Part shown: one piece after another, positions 17,498-26,347 of the stretch
How the letters are laid out: each line of letters opens with the position of its first letter
Position numbering within the stretch: position 1 is the first letter of the stretch
Assembly (NCBI RefSeq): GCF_009834545.1
Contig: NZ_CP019427.1
Location: 2,486,001-2,550,000 of the forward strand
Source: Pseudomonas sp. S04
GTDB taxonomy: Bacteria > Pseudomonadota > Gammaproteobacteria > Pseudomonadales > Pseudomonadaceae
Direction: 5' to 3'
DNA: 64,000 nt
Notes under the pieces: model-generated
What the model saw: only the letters and a program-made list of their open reading frames with translations
Told to the model about the DNA's origin: nothing
Databases searched by the model: none
Position numbers and translations under genes: made by a program

Positions 17498-17510
17498 CGC
17501 TTGGTTATCG
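17492..17510. promoter_or_regulatory. Perfect LysR-type operator overlapping the regulator's stop codon
   Basis: CGATAAC-GCTTG-GTTATCG is a perfect 7-bp inverted repeat with a 5-bp spacer. It overlaps the LysR TAA stop (17495-17497) and lies 85 bp before the aldehyde dehydrogenase ATG. Confidence 0.65.
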
Positions 17511-17594
17511 GTTAATCCAAAAATGCCATTGGGAAAGAATCGATTCGCGGCAGTAGAGTACCGACCAGATTTCACTCTGGGTCAGGAGACTGTC

Positions 17595-19175
17595 ATGCCC
17601 GAACTGTCTGGTCACAACTTCATCGCCGGTGGCCGTAGCGCCGCCGGCTCCGTGGTCCTGCACAGCGTTGATGCGACTACCGGGCAGCCGCTGCCCATCG
17701 CCTTTATCCAGGCCACGGCCGAGGAAGTGCACGCTGCTGCCACGGCGGCCCATCAGGCCAGCGCGATCTACAGCAATTTGCCGGCCGAGCGCCGGGCCGA
17801 ATTCCTCGACACCATCGCCAGCGAGCTGGATGCCCTGGACGAGCAATTCGTCGCCCTGGTCTGCAGCGAAACCGCCTTGCCAGCGGCGCGCATCCAAGGC
17901 GAACGGGCCCGCACCAGCGGGCAGATGCGCCTGTTCGCCCAGACCTTGCGCCGTGGTGACTTCCTCGGTGCGCGGATCGATTTGCCGCTGCCCCAGCGCC
18001 AGCCTCTGCCACGGGTCGATCTGCGTCAGTGCCGCCTGGGCGTCGGCCCGGTCGCGGTGTTTGGTGCCAGCAACTTTCCCCTGGCCTTTTCCACCGCCGG
18101 TGGCGACACCGCTGCGGCCCTGGCCGCTGGCTGCCCGGTGGTGTTCAAGGCCCACAGCGGGCACATGGCGACGGCCGAGCAGGTGGCCTTGGCAATCATT
18201 CGCGCCGCGGAGAAGACCGGCATGCCGGCCGGGGTGTTCAACATGATCTTCGGTGCCGGCGTCGGTGAGGCGCTGGTCAAGCATCCGCTGATCCAGGCGG
18301 TCGGCTTCACCGGCTCGCTCAAGGGCGGCCGGGCGCTGTGCGACATGGCTGCTGCCCGGGCGCAACCGATCCCGGTGTTCGCCGAGATGAGCAGCATCAA
18401 TCCGGTGCTGGTGCTGCCGCAGGCGCTGCAGGTGCGCGGCGAGCAGATCGCCCGCGAACTGGCCGCCTCGGTGGTGATGGGCGCCGGACAGTTCTGTACC
18501 AATCCGGGCCTGGTGATCGGCATACGTTCGCCAGCGTTCAGCGCTTTCCTGCAATCGCTCAGCGTGCTGATCGCCGAACAACCGGGGCAAACCATGCTCA
18601 ACGCGGGCGGCCTGCGCAGTTACGTCGAAGGCTGCGCCACCTTGCGCGCCCATCCCCAGGTCACGCACCTGGCCGGGCAGGCGCAGGAGGGCAATCAAGC
18701 CCGGGCGCAACTGTTCCTGGCCGACGTCCAATTGCTGCTCAGTGGTGATGAACTGCTGCAGGAAGAAATCTTCGGGCCGGCCACCGTGGTGGTGGAAGTG
18801 GCTGATCGCGCTGAATTGCTGGCGGCCTTGCAGGGCCTGCGCGGGCAACTGACCGCCACCCTGCTGGGTGAGCCGGACGAGCTGGCACACGCTGCCGACC
18901 TGGTGGCGTTGCTGGCGCAGAAAGTCGGCCGGGTGCTGGTCAACGGTTACCCGACCGGCGTCGAGGTCTGTGACGCCATGGTCCACGGCGGCCCTTGGCC
19001 GGCGACTTCCGACGCCCGTGGCACCTCGGTGGGCACCCTGGCCATCGACCGTTTCCTGCGTCCGGTGTGCTACCAGAACTTCCCGGATGCCTTGCTTCCC
19101 GAAGCGCTGCGCAACAGCAATCCATTGGGGCTGACGCGCCTGGTCAACGGAGAAAAAACCACCCAGGCACTCTAG
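17595..19175 (+). CDS. Alpha-ketoglutarate semialdehyde (2,5-dioxovalerate) dehydrogenase
   Basis: 526-residue NAD(P)-dependent aldehyde dehydrogenase oxidising alpha-ketoglutarate semialdehyde to alpha-ketoglutarate. Landmarks are the cofactor-binding FGASNFPLAFSTAGGDTA (about 156-173), the GFTGS turn at 237-241, general-base Glu264 in FAEMSS, and nucleophile Cys301 in GAGQFCTNPG. The pattern fits the type III KGSA dehydrogenases of hydroxyproline and pentose pathways. The start is ATG 17595 behind CAGGAG. It is the first gene of the right-hand operon, followed by an MFS transporter. Its product enters the TCA cycle. Confidence 0.85.
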   Translation: MPELSGHNFIAGGRSAAGSVVLHSVDATTGQPLPIAFIQATAEEVHAAATAAHQASAIYSNLPAERRAEFLDTIASELDALDEQFVALVCSETALPAARIQGERARTSGQMRLFAQTLRRGDFLGARIDLPLPQRQPLPRVDLRQCRLGVGPVAVFGASNFPLAFSTAGGDTAAALAAGCPVVFKAHSGHMATAEQVALAIIRAAEKTGMPAGVFNMIFGAGVGEALVKHPLIQAVGFTGSLKGGRALCDMAAARAQPIPVFAEMSSINPVLVLPQALQVRGEQIARELAASVVMGAGQFCTNPGLVIGIRSPAFSAFLQSLSVLIAEQPGQTMLNAGGLRSYVEGCATLRAHPQVTHLAGQAQEGNQARAQLFLADVQLLLSGDELLQEEIFGPATVVVEVADRAELLAALQGLRGQLTATLLGEPDELAHAADLVALLAQKVGRVLVNGYPTGVEVCDAMVHGGPWPATSDARGTSVGTLAIDRFLRPVCYQNFPDALLPEALRNSNPLGLTRLVNGEKTTQAL

Positions 19176-19266
19176 TCCACGCTGCATCGCCGGGTGAATT
19201 GCTCGCCCGGCGTGACCCATTCGATAAAAACAATCAGGCATGTCCACATGCCCAGGGGTTATCTCC

Positions 19267-20649
19267 ATGCAAACGATATCCGAGCATCTGCCCGCGCAGG
19301 CGCAAGCCAGCGAACTCGACTTTGAAGACCGCACCTACCGCAAAGTGATCTGGCGCATCCTGCCGGTGCTGCTGCTGTGCTACATGGCCGCCTACCTGGA
19401 CCGGGTCAATATCGGCTTCGCCAAGCTCGACATGCTCAACGAGTTGCAATTCAGCAACACCGTCTACGCCCTTGGCGCCAGCATGTTCTTCTGGGGCTAC
19501 TTCCTCTTTGAAGTGCCCAGCAACCTGTTGCTGCATCGCTTCGGCGCGCGCTTCTGGATCGCGCGGATCATGCTCAGCTGGGCGGTGATCTCCATGGCAG
19601 TGGCCTACACGGTGCCGCTGGCGGGGTTCTTCGGGCTTGAGTCGAGCACCATGTTCTATGTGCTGCGATTCCTGCTGGGGATCTGTGAAGCGGGCTTCTT
19701 TCCCGGGGTGATCCTGTACCTCAACTACTGGTTCCCGACCCATCGCCAGAGCCGGGTGATGTCCGGGTTCCTGATGGCCATGCCGATCAGCCTGACCCTC
19801 GGCGGAATCCTCTCCGGCTGGCTGATGAACAGCATGCAAGGGGTGCATGGGCTGTCGGGCTGGCAGTGGATGCTGATCATCGAAGGCATTCCTTCGATCA
19901 TCATGGCCTTCGTGGTCATCGTTTGCCTGGCCGATAACATCGACAAGGCCAAGTGGCTGTCAGCCGCCGAGAAAGCCATGCTCAAGGCCAACCTGCAGAC
20001 CGACAACCAGGGCAAGGTGTCGCGTCTGGGCGAGGTGTTCTTCAACCCGCGCGTGTGGTTGCTGGTGCTGATCCTGCTGACCTTCAACACCGGCTTCTAT
20101 GGCCTGGCGTTCTGGATGCCATCGATCATCAAGAGCACCGGCATCACCAACAGCCTGCACATTGGCCTGCTGACCGCGATTCCCTATGCGGTAGCCACGG
20201 TGGCGATGCTGCTCAACGCACGCCACTCCAACCGAACCGGCGAGCGCCGGCTGCATGCGGCGATTCCGGCCTTCATCGGCGGCGCCGGGCTGATCCTCAG
20301 CGCCTTTTTTGCCGACAACCTGATGCTCTCCGTGCTGTTCCTCAGCGTCGCCGCCTCGGGGATCCTCAGCCTGATGCCGATTTTCTGGACCTTGCCAGGC
20401 ACCGTGCTGTCGGGTGTGGCGGCAGCAGCCGGGATCGGCATGATCAACGCCATCGGCAACCTGTCCGGCTTCACCGGCTCGATGATCACCGCCGTGGCCG
20501 AGAACCTCACGGGCAACATCAACAACGGTACTTACGTGCTGGCGGTGTGTCTGTTCATCAGCGGCGCGTTGATCCTGGCGATCCCTGCGGCGATGCTCGG
20601 CCGGACGGCGAAAACCGCGGCCAGCAGCGCTAACGTGGAGCGAGTATGA
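19267..20649 (+). CDS. MFS transporter of the anion:cation symporter family (sugar acid uptake)
   Basis: 460 residues with about 12 membrane helices. The N-terminal YMAAYLDRVNIGFAKLDM and GICEAGFFPGVILYLNYWFP are typical of the ACS family (GudP/ExuT/phthalate type), which imports sugar acids with protons. The start MQTISEH at 19267 is preceded by AGGGG at 8 bases. Its stop overlaps the next start (ATGA at 20646), so it is co-translated with the SDR. It probably imports the aldonate processed by the surrounding enzymes. Confidence 0.85.
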   Translation: MQTISEHLPAQAQASELDFEDRTYRKVIWRILPVLLLCYMAAYLDRVNIGFAKLDMLNELQFSNTVYALGASMFFWGYFLFEVPSNLLLHRFGARFWIARIMLSWAVISMAVAYTVPLAGFFGLESSTMFYVLRFLLGICEAGFFPGVILYLNYWFPTHRQSRVMSGFLMAMPISLTLGGILSGWLMNSMQGVHGLSGWQWMLIIEGIPSIIMAFVVIVCLADNIDKAKWLSAAEKAMLKANLQTDNQGKVSRLGEVFFNPRVWLLVLILLTFNTGFYGLAFWMPSIIKSTGITNSLHIGLLTAIPYAVATVAMLLNARHSNRTGERRLHAAIPAFIGGAGLILSAFFADNLMLSVLFLSVAASGILSLMPIFWTLPGTVLSGVAAAAGIGMINAIGNLSGFTGSMITAVAENLTGNINNGTYVLAVCLFISGALILAIPAAMLGRTAKTAASSANVERV

Positions 20650-21386
20650 AGATGCACAACAAGCGGGTGCTGGTGACGGCGGCCGGGCAGGGCATCGGGC
20701 TGGCCAGTGCCATGGCCTTTGCCGAGGCGGGTGCGCAGGTGTTCGCCAGTGATATCGAGGTGCGCGGGCTGCAAGGGATTCCGGGTATCGAAGCCCTGAC
20801 CCTGGACGTTACTTCGGCTGGCGCCATCAGCGAGGCCTGCCAGCGGATCGGTGGCCTGGATGTGCTGTTCAATTGCGCCGGGTATGTGCACAGCGGCAAC
20901 ATCCTGGAGTGCGATGAAGCGGCCTGGGCCCGGTCCATGGACATCAACGTGACCGCCATGTACCGGATGATCCGCGCGGTGCTGCCGGGCATGCTCGAGC
21001 GTGGCGGCGGTTCGATCATCAACATGTCGTCGGTGGTCTCCAGCGTCAAGGGTGTGCCCAAGCGTTTTGCCTATGCCGCGAGCAAGGCAGCGGTGGTGGG
21101 CCTGACCAAGGCGGTCGCCGCCGACTTTATCGGCCAGGGCATTCGTTGCAACGCAATATGCCCGGGCACCGTGGAATCGCCGTCGCTGCGCCAGCGGATC
21201 GCCGAGCAGGCGGCGCAGCAGGGCGTCACCGAGGCGCAGGTGTACCAGCAGTTCCTCGACCGCCAGCCCATGGGCCGTATCGGCAGCGCCGCGGAGATCG
21301 CCCAGTTGGCCGTGTACCTGGGCAGCGATGCCTCGGCCTACACCACCGGTGGCGTGCATGTCATCGATGGCGGCATGAGTATCTGA
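20646..21386 (+). CDS. SDR dehydrogenase, 2-keto-3-deoxy-fuconate/pentonate 4-dehydrogenase-like
   Basis: 246-residue classical short-chain dehydrogenase: the TAAGQGIG nucleotide-binding motif at 11-18, D36 (suggesting NAD), FNCAG at 75-79, Ser near 129-133, and catalytic Y143-AAS-K147. Together with the FAH-family gene 39 bp downstream it resembles the oxidative branch of L-fuconate/L-rhamnonate/pentonate catabolism, where a 2-keto-3-deoxy-aldonate is oxidised at C4 and then cleaved hydrolytically. The start overlaps the transporter stop. Confidence 0.75.
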   Translation: MKMHNKRVLVTAAGQGIGLASAMAFAEAGAQVFASDIEVRGLQGIPGIEALTLDVTSAGAISEACQRIGGLDVLFNCAGYVHSGNILECDEAAWARSMDINVTAMYRMIRAVLPGMLERGGGSIINMSSVVSSVKGVPKRFAYAASKAAVVGLTKAVAADFIGQGIRCNAICPGTVESPSLRQRIAEQAAQQGVTEAQVYQQFLDRQPMGRIGSAAEIAQLAVYLGSDASAYTTGGVHVIDGGMSI

Positions 21387-21425
21387 GCGCCACCCGGCAC
21401 CTTTAATTAGCAGCAGGAGCGACAC

Positions 21426-22274
21426 ATGAAATTAGTGCGTTATGGCGACAAGGGTTCGGAAAAGCCGGGCCTGTTGGATGCCAACCAACAGCTTCGCGAT
21501 CTCTCGGGCCACGTTGCCGACATCGCCGGGCAGACCCTGACTCCACAGGGCCTGGCGGCCCTGGCGGCGATCGACCCCGCCAGCCTGCCGCGGGTGCCAG
21601 GCCAGCCACGGATCGGCGCCTGCGTCGGCCAGGTGGGCAAGTTCATCTGCATCGGCCTGAACTACGCCGACCATGCCGCCGAGTCGAACATGGAAGTGCC
21701 CAAGGAGCCGATCATCTTCAGCAAATGGACCAGCGCCATCTGCGGCCCCAACGACAACATCGAGATCCCCCGTGGTTCGCTCAAGACCGACTGGGAAGTC
21801 GAACTGGGGGTGGTCATCGGCAAGGGCGGGCGCTACATCGATGAGGCTAATGCGATGGATCACGTCGCCGGTTACTGCGTGATCAACGATGTCTCCGAGC
21901 GCGCCTGGCAGTTGGAGCGCGGCGGCACCTGGGACAAGGGCAAGGGCTTCGACACCTTCGGCCCGATCGGCCCGTGGCTGGTCACCCGCGATGAAATCGC
22001 CGACCCCCATGCGCTGGACTTGTGGTTGGAGGTCGACGGTCACCGTTACCAGAAAGGCAACACCCGCACGCTGATCTTCAGCGTGCCGCAACTGATCGCC
22101 TACCTGAGCCGTTGCATGAGCCTGCAACCTGGCGACATCATCTCCACCGGCACCCCACCGGGCGTCGGCCTGGGCATCAAGCCCGACCCCGTCTACCTGC
22201 GCCCCGGCCAGACCATGCGCCTGGGCATCGCCGGCTTGGGCGAACAGCTGCAGGTGACGGTACAGGCGGATTGA
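21426..22274 (+). CDS. FAH-family 2,4-diketo-3-deoxy-aldonate hydrolase-like protein
   Basis: 282 residues of the short FAH superfamily: GKFICIGLNYADHAAESNM, DWEVELGVVIGKGG with the metal Glu residues, and ISTGTPPGVGLG near the C terminus. Such proteins are often named ureidoglycolate lyase, but in this setting (next to an SDR and an IlvD/Edd dehydratase) hydrolysis of a 2,4-diketo-3-deoxy acid to pyruvate plus lactate or glycolate fits better. AGCAGGAGCGAC precedes the ATG. Last gene of the operon. Confidence 0.75.
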   Translation: MKLVRYGDKGSEKPGLLDANQQLRDLSGHVADIAGQTLTPQGLAALAAIDPASLPRVPGQPRIGACVGQVGKFICIGLNYADHAAESNMEVPKEPIIFSKWTSAICGPNDNIEIPRGSLKTDWEVELGVVIGKGGRYIDEANAMDHVAGYCVINDVSERAWQLERGGTWDKGKGFDTFGPIGPWLVTRDEIADPHALDLWLEVDGHRYQKGNTRTLIFSVPQLIAYLSRCMSLQPGDIISTGTPPGVGLGIKPDPVYLRPGQTMRLGIAGLGEQLQVTVQAD

Positions 22275-22431
22275 GCCTCACCCCTCACCGCGGGATTGAC
22301 AGGTGGGGGGCTGGGCCAACAGTATCGAGCCATGACCAGAACCCACCGCCTGAACATGATGTGCTGCTCCATGACCGCCGCTGGCGGGTCATGAGGTCAG
22401 GCGCGTTCAGGATATGACGTTATGACCCAAG

Positions 22432-22454
22432 GCCCCGCCAGCAATGGACGGGGC
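22432..22454 (+). terminator. Short GC stem-loop downstream of the sugar-acid operon
   Basis: GCCCCG (22432-22437) and CGGGGC (22449-22454) form a 6-bp stem without a clear U-run, about 160 bp after the hydrolase stop. It is a weak terminator candidate between convergent operons. Apart from this the 290-bp gap shows nothing recognisable. Confidence 0.35.
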
Positions 22455-22563
22455 TTACCGGCGCTGCGGTTACCGGGGTGAGCAAACGTCCATCTACCAT
22501 TCACCCTCGGGCCTGCAACTGGCTTGTGTGCCGATGGTGAAACAGCTGGGCTGAGCCCGGCCG

Positions 22564-23298
22564 TCAATCCTTGCCGGGATAACGCGTCTCCATCACCACC
22601 GACAGCGCGTCGGGGCGCCAGAATTCCTGGTCGAATTCCACCGGCTGGTCGGCCTCGCCGAAGTTCAGGCGCTCCAGGTAGACACTGGTGGAGCCCGGCG
22701 ACAGTTGCAGCAGTTCGGCCTGTTGCTCATTGACCGTGCCGATGTGCATCTGCAATTCGCAGCGCGATTGCACCCGCGCAAAATGCTCGCGCAGGACCCG
22801 GGTCAGAGAGGTGTCGAGGTCGACGTCGAGCAGGCCCGGGCACCAACTGGCGAGCAGCGCGTTGAATTCCAGCAGCACCGGACGCCGGTCGATCCAGCGC
22901 CGGCGTTGAAGAAAAAACACCGGCTCTTGTGCCGACTCCAGCCCCATGCGTCGGGCCAGCCAACTGCCGGCCGGGCGCAATTCGGCCTGCAGGCATTCGG
23001 TGCGCGGTGTGCGCCCCTGGGCACTGACGTAGTCCATGAAGCCACTGATGCGCGTCGGGTCGTAGCGGATGCGCTGCGGGCTGACGAACCAGCCGCGACG
23101 ATTCTCGCGGTACACCCGGCCTTCGGCTTCCAACTGCTGCAAGGCCTGGCGCAGGGTCACCCGGGTGCAGCCGAAACGTTCGATCATGTCCCGTTCGGAA
23201 GGGAACTTCTGGTCGGCCTGGGGGATGCCGTTGGCGAGGTCCTGGGCGATCTGCTCGCGGATCCGCTGGTAGTGCGGTGAGACTGGGTCAAAAGGCAT
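22564..23298 (-). CDS. GntR/UTRA-family regulator of the thiamine-like uptake operon
   Basis: 244 residues. The N-terminal GntR winged helix (FPSERDMIERFGCTRVTLRQALQQLEAEG, quoted here only as positions about 32-60) is followed by a UTRA ligand-binding domain of the HutC/PhnF type (VFFLQRRRWIDRRPVLLE). It is the last gene of an operon whose upstream members encode a THI5-like protein, kinase, rhodanese, TonB receptor and PnuC/PnuT transporter, so it is the likely local repressor. A palindrome of the GTATATAC type found in UTRA operators lies before the first gene of the operon. Confidence 0.8.
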   Translation of the reverse strand: MPFDPVSPHYQRIREQIAQDLANGIPQADQKFPSERDMIERFGCTRVTLRQALQQLEAEGRVYRENRRGWFVSPQRIRYDPTRISGFMDYVSAQGRTPRTECLQAELRPAGSWLARRMGLESAQEPVFFLQRRRWIDRRPVLLEFNALLASWCPGLLDVDLDTSLTRVLREHFARVQSRCELQMHIGTVNEQQAELLQLSPGSTSVYLERLNFGEADQPVEFDQEFWRPDALSVVMETRYPGKD

Positions 23299-23369
23299 GA
23301 CGTGGGACGCCCGATGGCGGATCGAAGAGGACGATGGCGCCCGGGGACACCATCGACGGGTTACCTACA

Positions 23370-23996
23370 CTAACCAATCGCCCGGCCAGCCGTCGAGGGC
23401 TGCGCGCCGCCGTCCGCAATCCCTGGCGCTGGCCGCTCCTGGCGCGCCAGGTCCTGCTGCCAGGCACGCAGGCCGTAGATCGCCAGCAGCACAAAACCGG
23501 CGTACAGCGCGGCGGTCAGGCGCAGGTCCTTGAACAGGAACAGGCCGACATACAGGCAGTCGAGGACGATCCACAACCACCAGCTGACCACGTACTTGCG
23601 TGCCGCCCAGACGCTGGCGACCAGGCTGAAGGCAGTGAGCGACGCGTCCATCCAGGGCACGGAAGCATCGGTGTAGGTGTGCATCAGGGCGCCGAGCAGC
23701 CCGGCACCGAGGGCCCCGCAGAGCAAGCCGAGCAGGCCTTCGCCCAGGGGCAGCCGCGCCACCCGTACCTTGCCTTGTTCCAGGTGGCCCTGGCTCCAGC
23801 GCCACCAACCGTAGCCTTGCAGCAGGGCGAAGATGCCCTGCAACAGGGTGTCGGAGTAGAGCTTGGCGTCGTAGAAAATCCAGGCATACAGCAGCACCGC
23901 CAGCACGCTGACCGGCCAGCACCAGCGGATGCGCCGGGCGGTCAGCCAGACGCCGAGGAGGTTGAGAATGACAGCGATGATTTCAAGATCGGACAT
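23370..23996 (-). CDS. PnuC-family vitamin transporter (PnuT thiamine-like)
   Basis: 208-residue inner-membrane protein with about 7 helices and a W-rich core (YGWWRWSQ, VVSWWLWIVLDCLYVGLF), typical of the PnuC family of facilitated vitamin carriers, which rely on intracellular phosphorylation for trapping. PnuC takes nicotinamide riboside, PnuT thiamine. Here it sits 35 bp after a TonB receptor and with a kinase and a THI5-like protein, which favours thiamine or a precursor. GAGGAA precedes the ATG. No TPP riboswitch was found upstream. Confidence 0.75.
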   Translation of the reverse strand: MSDLEIIAVILNLLGVWLTARRIRWCWPVSVLAVLLYAWIFYDAKLYSDTLLQGIFALLQGYGWWRWSQGHLEQGKVRVARLPLGEGLLGLLCGALGAGLLGALMHTYTDASVPWMDASLTAFSLVASVWAARKYVVSWWLWIVLDCLYVGLFLFKDLRLTAALYAGFVLLAIYGLRAWQQDLARQERPAPGIADGGAQPSTAGRAIG

Positions 23997-24031
23997 AACG
24001 GTTTCCTCAAGCGTGGCCTTGGCGGGCCGGA

Positions 24032-26221
24032 TCAGAAGTTGACCGATGCACTCAAGCGGGCGGTCAGTGGTGCACCCTGGAACACGTAGTTGTCGCCCAT
24101 GTACTCCCCGACATCGCGCCAGTAGCGCTTGTCGAACAGGTTATCGACGGTCAGGCGGAACACCGTGTCGTAGCCGTCGATGCGCGTGCTGTAGCGGCTG
24201 CCGATGTTGAACACGGCGTAGGCGCTGGCCTCGACCTGGCCTTCCTGACTGGCGTATTTGCTGGCGCTGTATTGCACCCCACCGAGCAGCGCGAGGCCGT
24301 CGACCCACGGCAGGGCATAGTCGCCATAAAGACTGGCGCGCAGGTTCGGTACGTTGATGGTCTGGTGACCTTCGTAGGCCGGGGTGTCGCTGCCGCTGAC
24401 TCGCGAGCGGATCGCCGCGACACTGGCGGAAATCTGCAGGCGCTGGCTGGCCCAGCCGTTGGCCGAGAGTTCCAGGCCAGTGTTCTTCTGCTCGCCCTGC
24501 TCGGTGTAGGTGAAACTGCCGTCGGCATTGGGCCGGGAATACTGATAACCCTGGCGGATCTGGAACAGCGCTGCGCCGAGGCTCATGCGTTGCCAGTCGT
24601 ACTTGATCCCGGCCTCGATCTGCCGTGACACGGTCGGCGCGAGGATCTCGAAGTAATTGCTGGCAAACCACGGCGCCTCGCCACCCAGGGACAGGCCCTT
24701 GCTGTAGCGGCTGTACAACGCCAGGTTCGGCAGCGGTTTGTAGATCAGCGCGGCCTGGGGCAGGAACTCGTAACGCTGGGTGTGGCGGGTGGTGTCGCCC
24801 TCGCTGTCGAAGGTCTCTTCATCGAGGCGCACTTCGCGCCCGCCGAGCACGGTCTGCCATTGTTCGTTGAAGCTGATCCGGTCGTTGAAGAACAGCCCGT
24901 ACTGGCGGCTGTCCAGGTGTCGATACGAATCATTGAGCGGCCCTGCGTAGCGCGGGAAATCGGCCGGCTCGCCGGCGATGTTGGCGCTGCCGATCCACTC
25001 GTTGATCGGTTCGCGCTTGTCGACGATCCGCCGAAACGCGCTGCTGCCGACGGTCAGTTCGTGGCCCAGGCCTGCCGTGTCGAAGGTGCCGCTGAGGGTG
25101 GCCTGGGCTTCGTCGTTGCGCCGGGTGTCGTCGGGGCTGCGGAAGTCGTAGATGTCGTAGTCACCCTCGGGACTGAAGTAGTTGGGCACCGCCGCCTCGG
25201 GACAACTCTTGATGGGGTCGCAGCCCCAGGCGAACGAGCTGTAGTCATCGATCACCACCCGGCTGCGCGAAGCGCTGAGGTTGCCTTTCCAGGTGTCGCT
25301 GAAGCGGTACTCGAAGTTGCCGTTGAGGTTCAGCGCATCGGTGGTCACCGGTTTCGTGCCGCTCTGATGCGCCAGCAACTGCTTGGGCGAGGCGTGGTGC
25401 GGCAACTCGGTGCCGCCGAGCAACTGGTAGCCCGGTGCCGAACGCTGTTGTTTGGTCTGGTACTCGACATCCAGTTGCAGCAGCGCGGCGTCGCTCAGGG
25501 TCCAGTCCAGCGCCAGGGAGGCAAAGTCGCGCTGGCCGTTGGTGTGCTCGACGTAGGAGTGCAGGTCTTCATGGGCCAGGTTGGCGCGCAGGCCGAACTG
25601 TTGTTCGCTGCCAAAAAAACCACCGACGTCGGTGGCCAGGTATCCGCTGCCGCGATCGTCGGTGGACACCGTGACCGAGTGCACATCGGTCGGCCGCTTG
25701 GTCACATAATTGATCAGCCCGCCGGGCTCGCTGACCCCACTTTGCAGGCCCGCCAGGCCCTTGAGCAGTTCCACCTGCTGTTTGTTTTCCAGGCCGACGT
25801 TCTGCTCGCCGGTGATGGTGCGGCCGTTGATCTTGTAGCTGCTGGCGGCGTTCAGGGAGAAGCCGCGTACCACGAAGTTCTCGTAGTAGCCGACCGGTGC
25901 GTAGCTTTCACCCACCGAGGCGTCGTTTTTCAACACTTCACTGAGCAGGCGTGCTTGCTGGTCCTTGATCAGGGCTTCGTTGATCACCGCAATCGAGGCC
26001 GGCGTGTCGAGCAAGGGCGCGGGGTCGAACCCACCGACAGCGGCCTCGGACACCTGGTAGCCGGAGTGGTCCTCGGCATTCACAGTCACGGCCGGCAGCA
26101 GGGTCTCGGCAGCGTGGACCGAGGGCAGGGCGCTGGCCAGCAACAGCCCGAGGGTCAGTTGATTGAAGGCAAAGCGCGGGGCGCAGCCGTCCTGGGGGGA
26201 CGTCCGGTAAAGCCTATCCAT
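24032..26221 (-). CDS. TonB-dependent outer-membrane receptor of the thiamine-like operon
   Basis: 729 residues: signal peptide ending in VHA, a TonB-box-like LPAVTVNA, a plug domain (VVRGFSLNAASSYKINGRT, then SGVSEPGGLINYVTKRP), and a 22-stranded barrel ending in the C-terminal aromatic motif (SASVNF). Plug motifs resemble siderophore receptors, yet the operon context (PnuC-family carrier, kinase, THI5-like protein) suggests a vitamin or its phosphate ester. The start is ATG 26221 with AAGGAG upstream. It lies 126 bp after the rhodanese gene, on the same strand. Confidence 0.85.
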   Translation of the reverse strand: MDRLYRTSPQDGCAPRFAFNQLTLGLLLASALPSVHAAETLLPAVTVNAEDHSGYQVSEAAVGGFDPAPLLDTPASIAVINEALIKDQQARLLSEVLKNDASVGESYAPVGYYENFVVRGFSLNAASSYKINGRTITGEQNVGLENKQQVELLKGLAGLQSGVSEPGGLINYVTKRPTDVHSVTVSTDDRGSGYLATDVGGFFGSEQQFGLRANLAHEDLHSYVEHTNGQRDFASLALDWTLSDAALLQLDVEYQTKQQRSAPGYQLLGGTELPHHASPKQLLAHQSGTKPVTTDALNLNGNFEYRFSDTWKGNLSASRSRVVIDDYSSFAWGCDPIKSCPEAAVPNYFSPEGDYDIYDFRSPDDTRRNDEAQATLSGTFDTAGLGHELTVGSSAFRRIVDKREPINEWIGSANIAGEPADFPRYAGPLNDSYRHLDSRQYGLFFNDRISFNEQWQTVLGGREVRLDEETFDSEGDTTRHTQRYEFLPQAALIYKPLPNLALYSRYSKGLSLGGEAPWFASNYFEILAPTVSRQIEAGIKYDWQRMSLGAALFQIRQGYQYSRPNADGSFTYTEQGEQKNTGLELSANGWASQRLQISASVAAIRSRVSGSDTPAYEGHQTINVPNLRASLYGDYALPWVDGLALLGGVQYSASKYASQEGQVEASAYAVFNIGSRYSTRIDGYDTVFRLTVDNLFDKRYWRDVGEYMGDNYVFQGAPLTARLSASVNF

Positions 26222-26347
26222 GTGAAACTCCTTGATGACTGCGAGCCCGGGGCAGGCGAACACCGGGCATAGGGGCCCAGGTGCGCTCCAGGAAAGCGCT
26301 GTGCGGTAAAAACAGGAAATCAGGTTAAATACGTGCCCCTGAGGGCA

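Noticed and set aside
26222..26347. TPP riboswitch upstream of the TonB receptor or first gene of the vitamin-type operon
   Set aside because: The conserved CTGAGA and ACCTGATC elements were looked for on the minus strand here and at 29280-29700 and not found.
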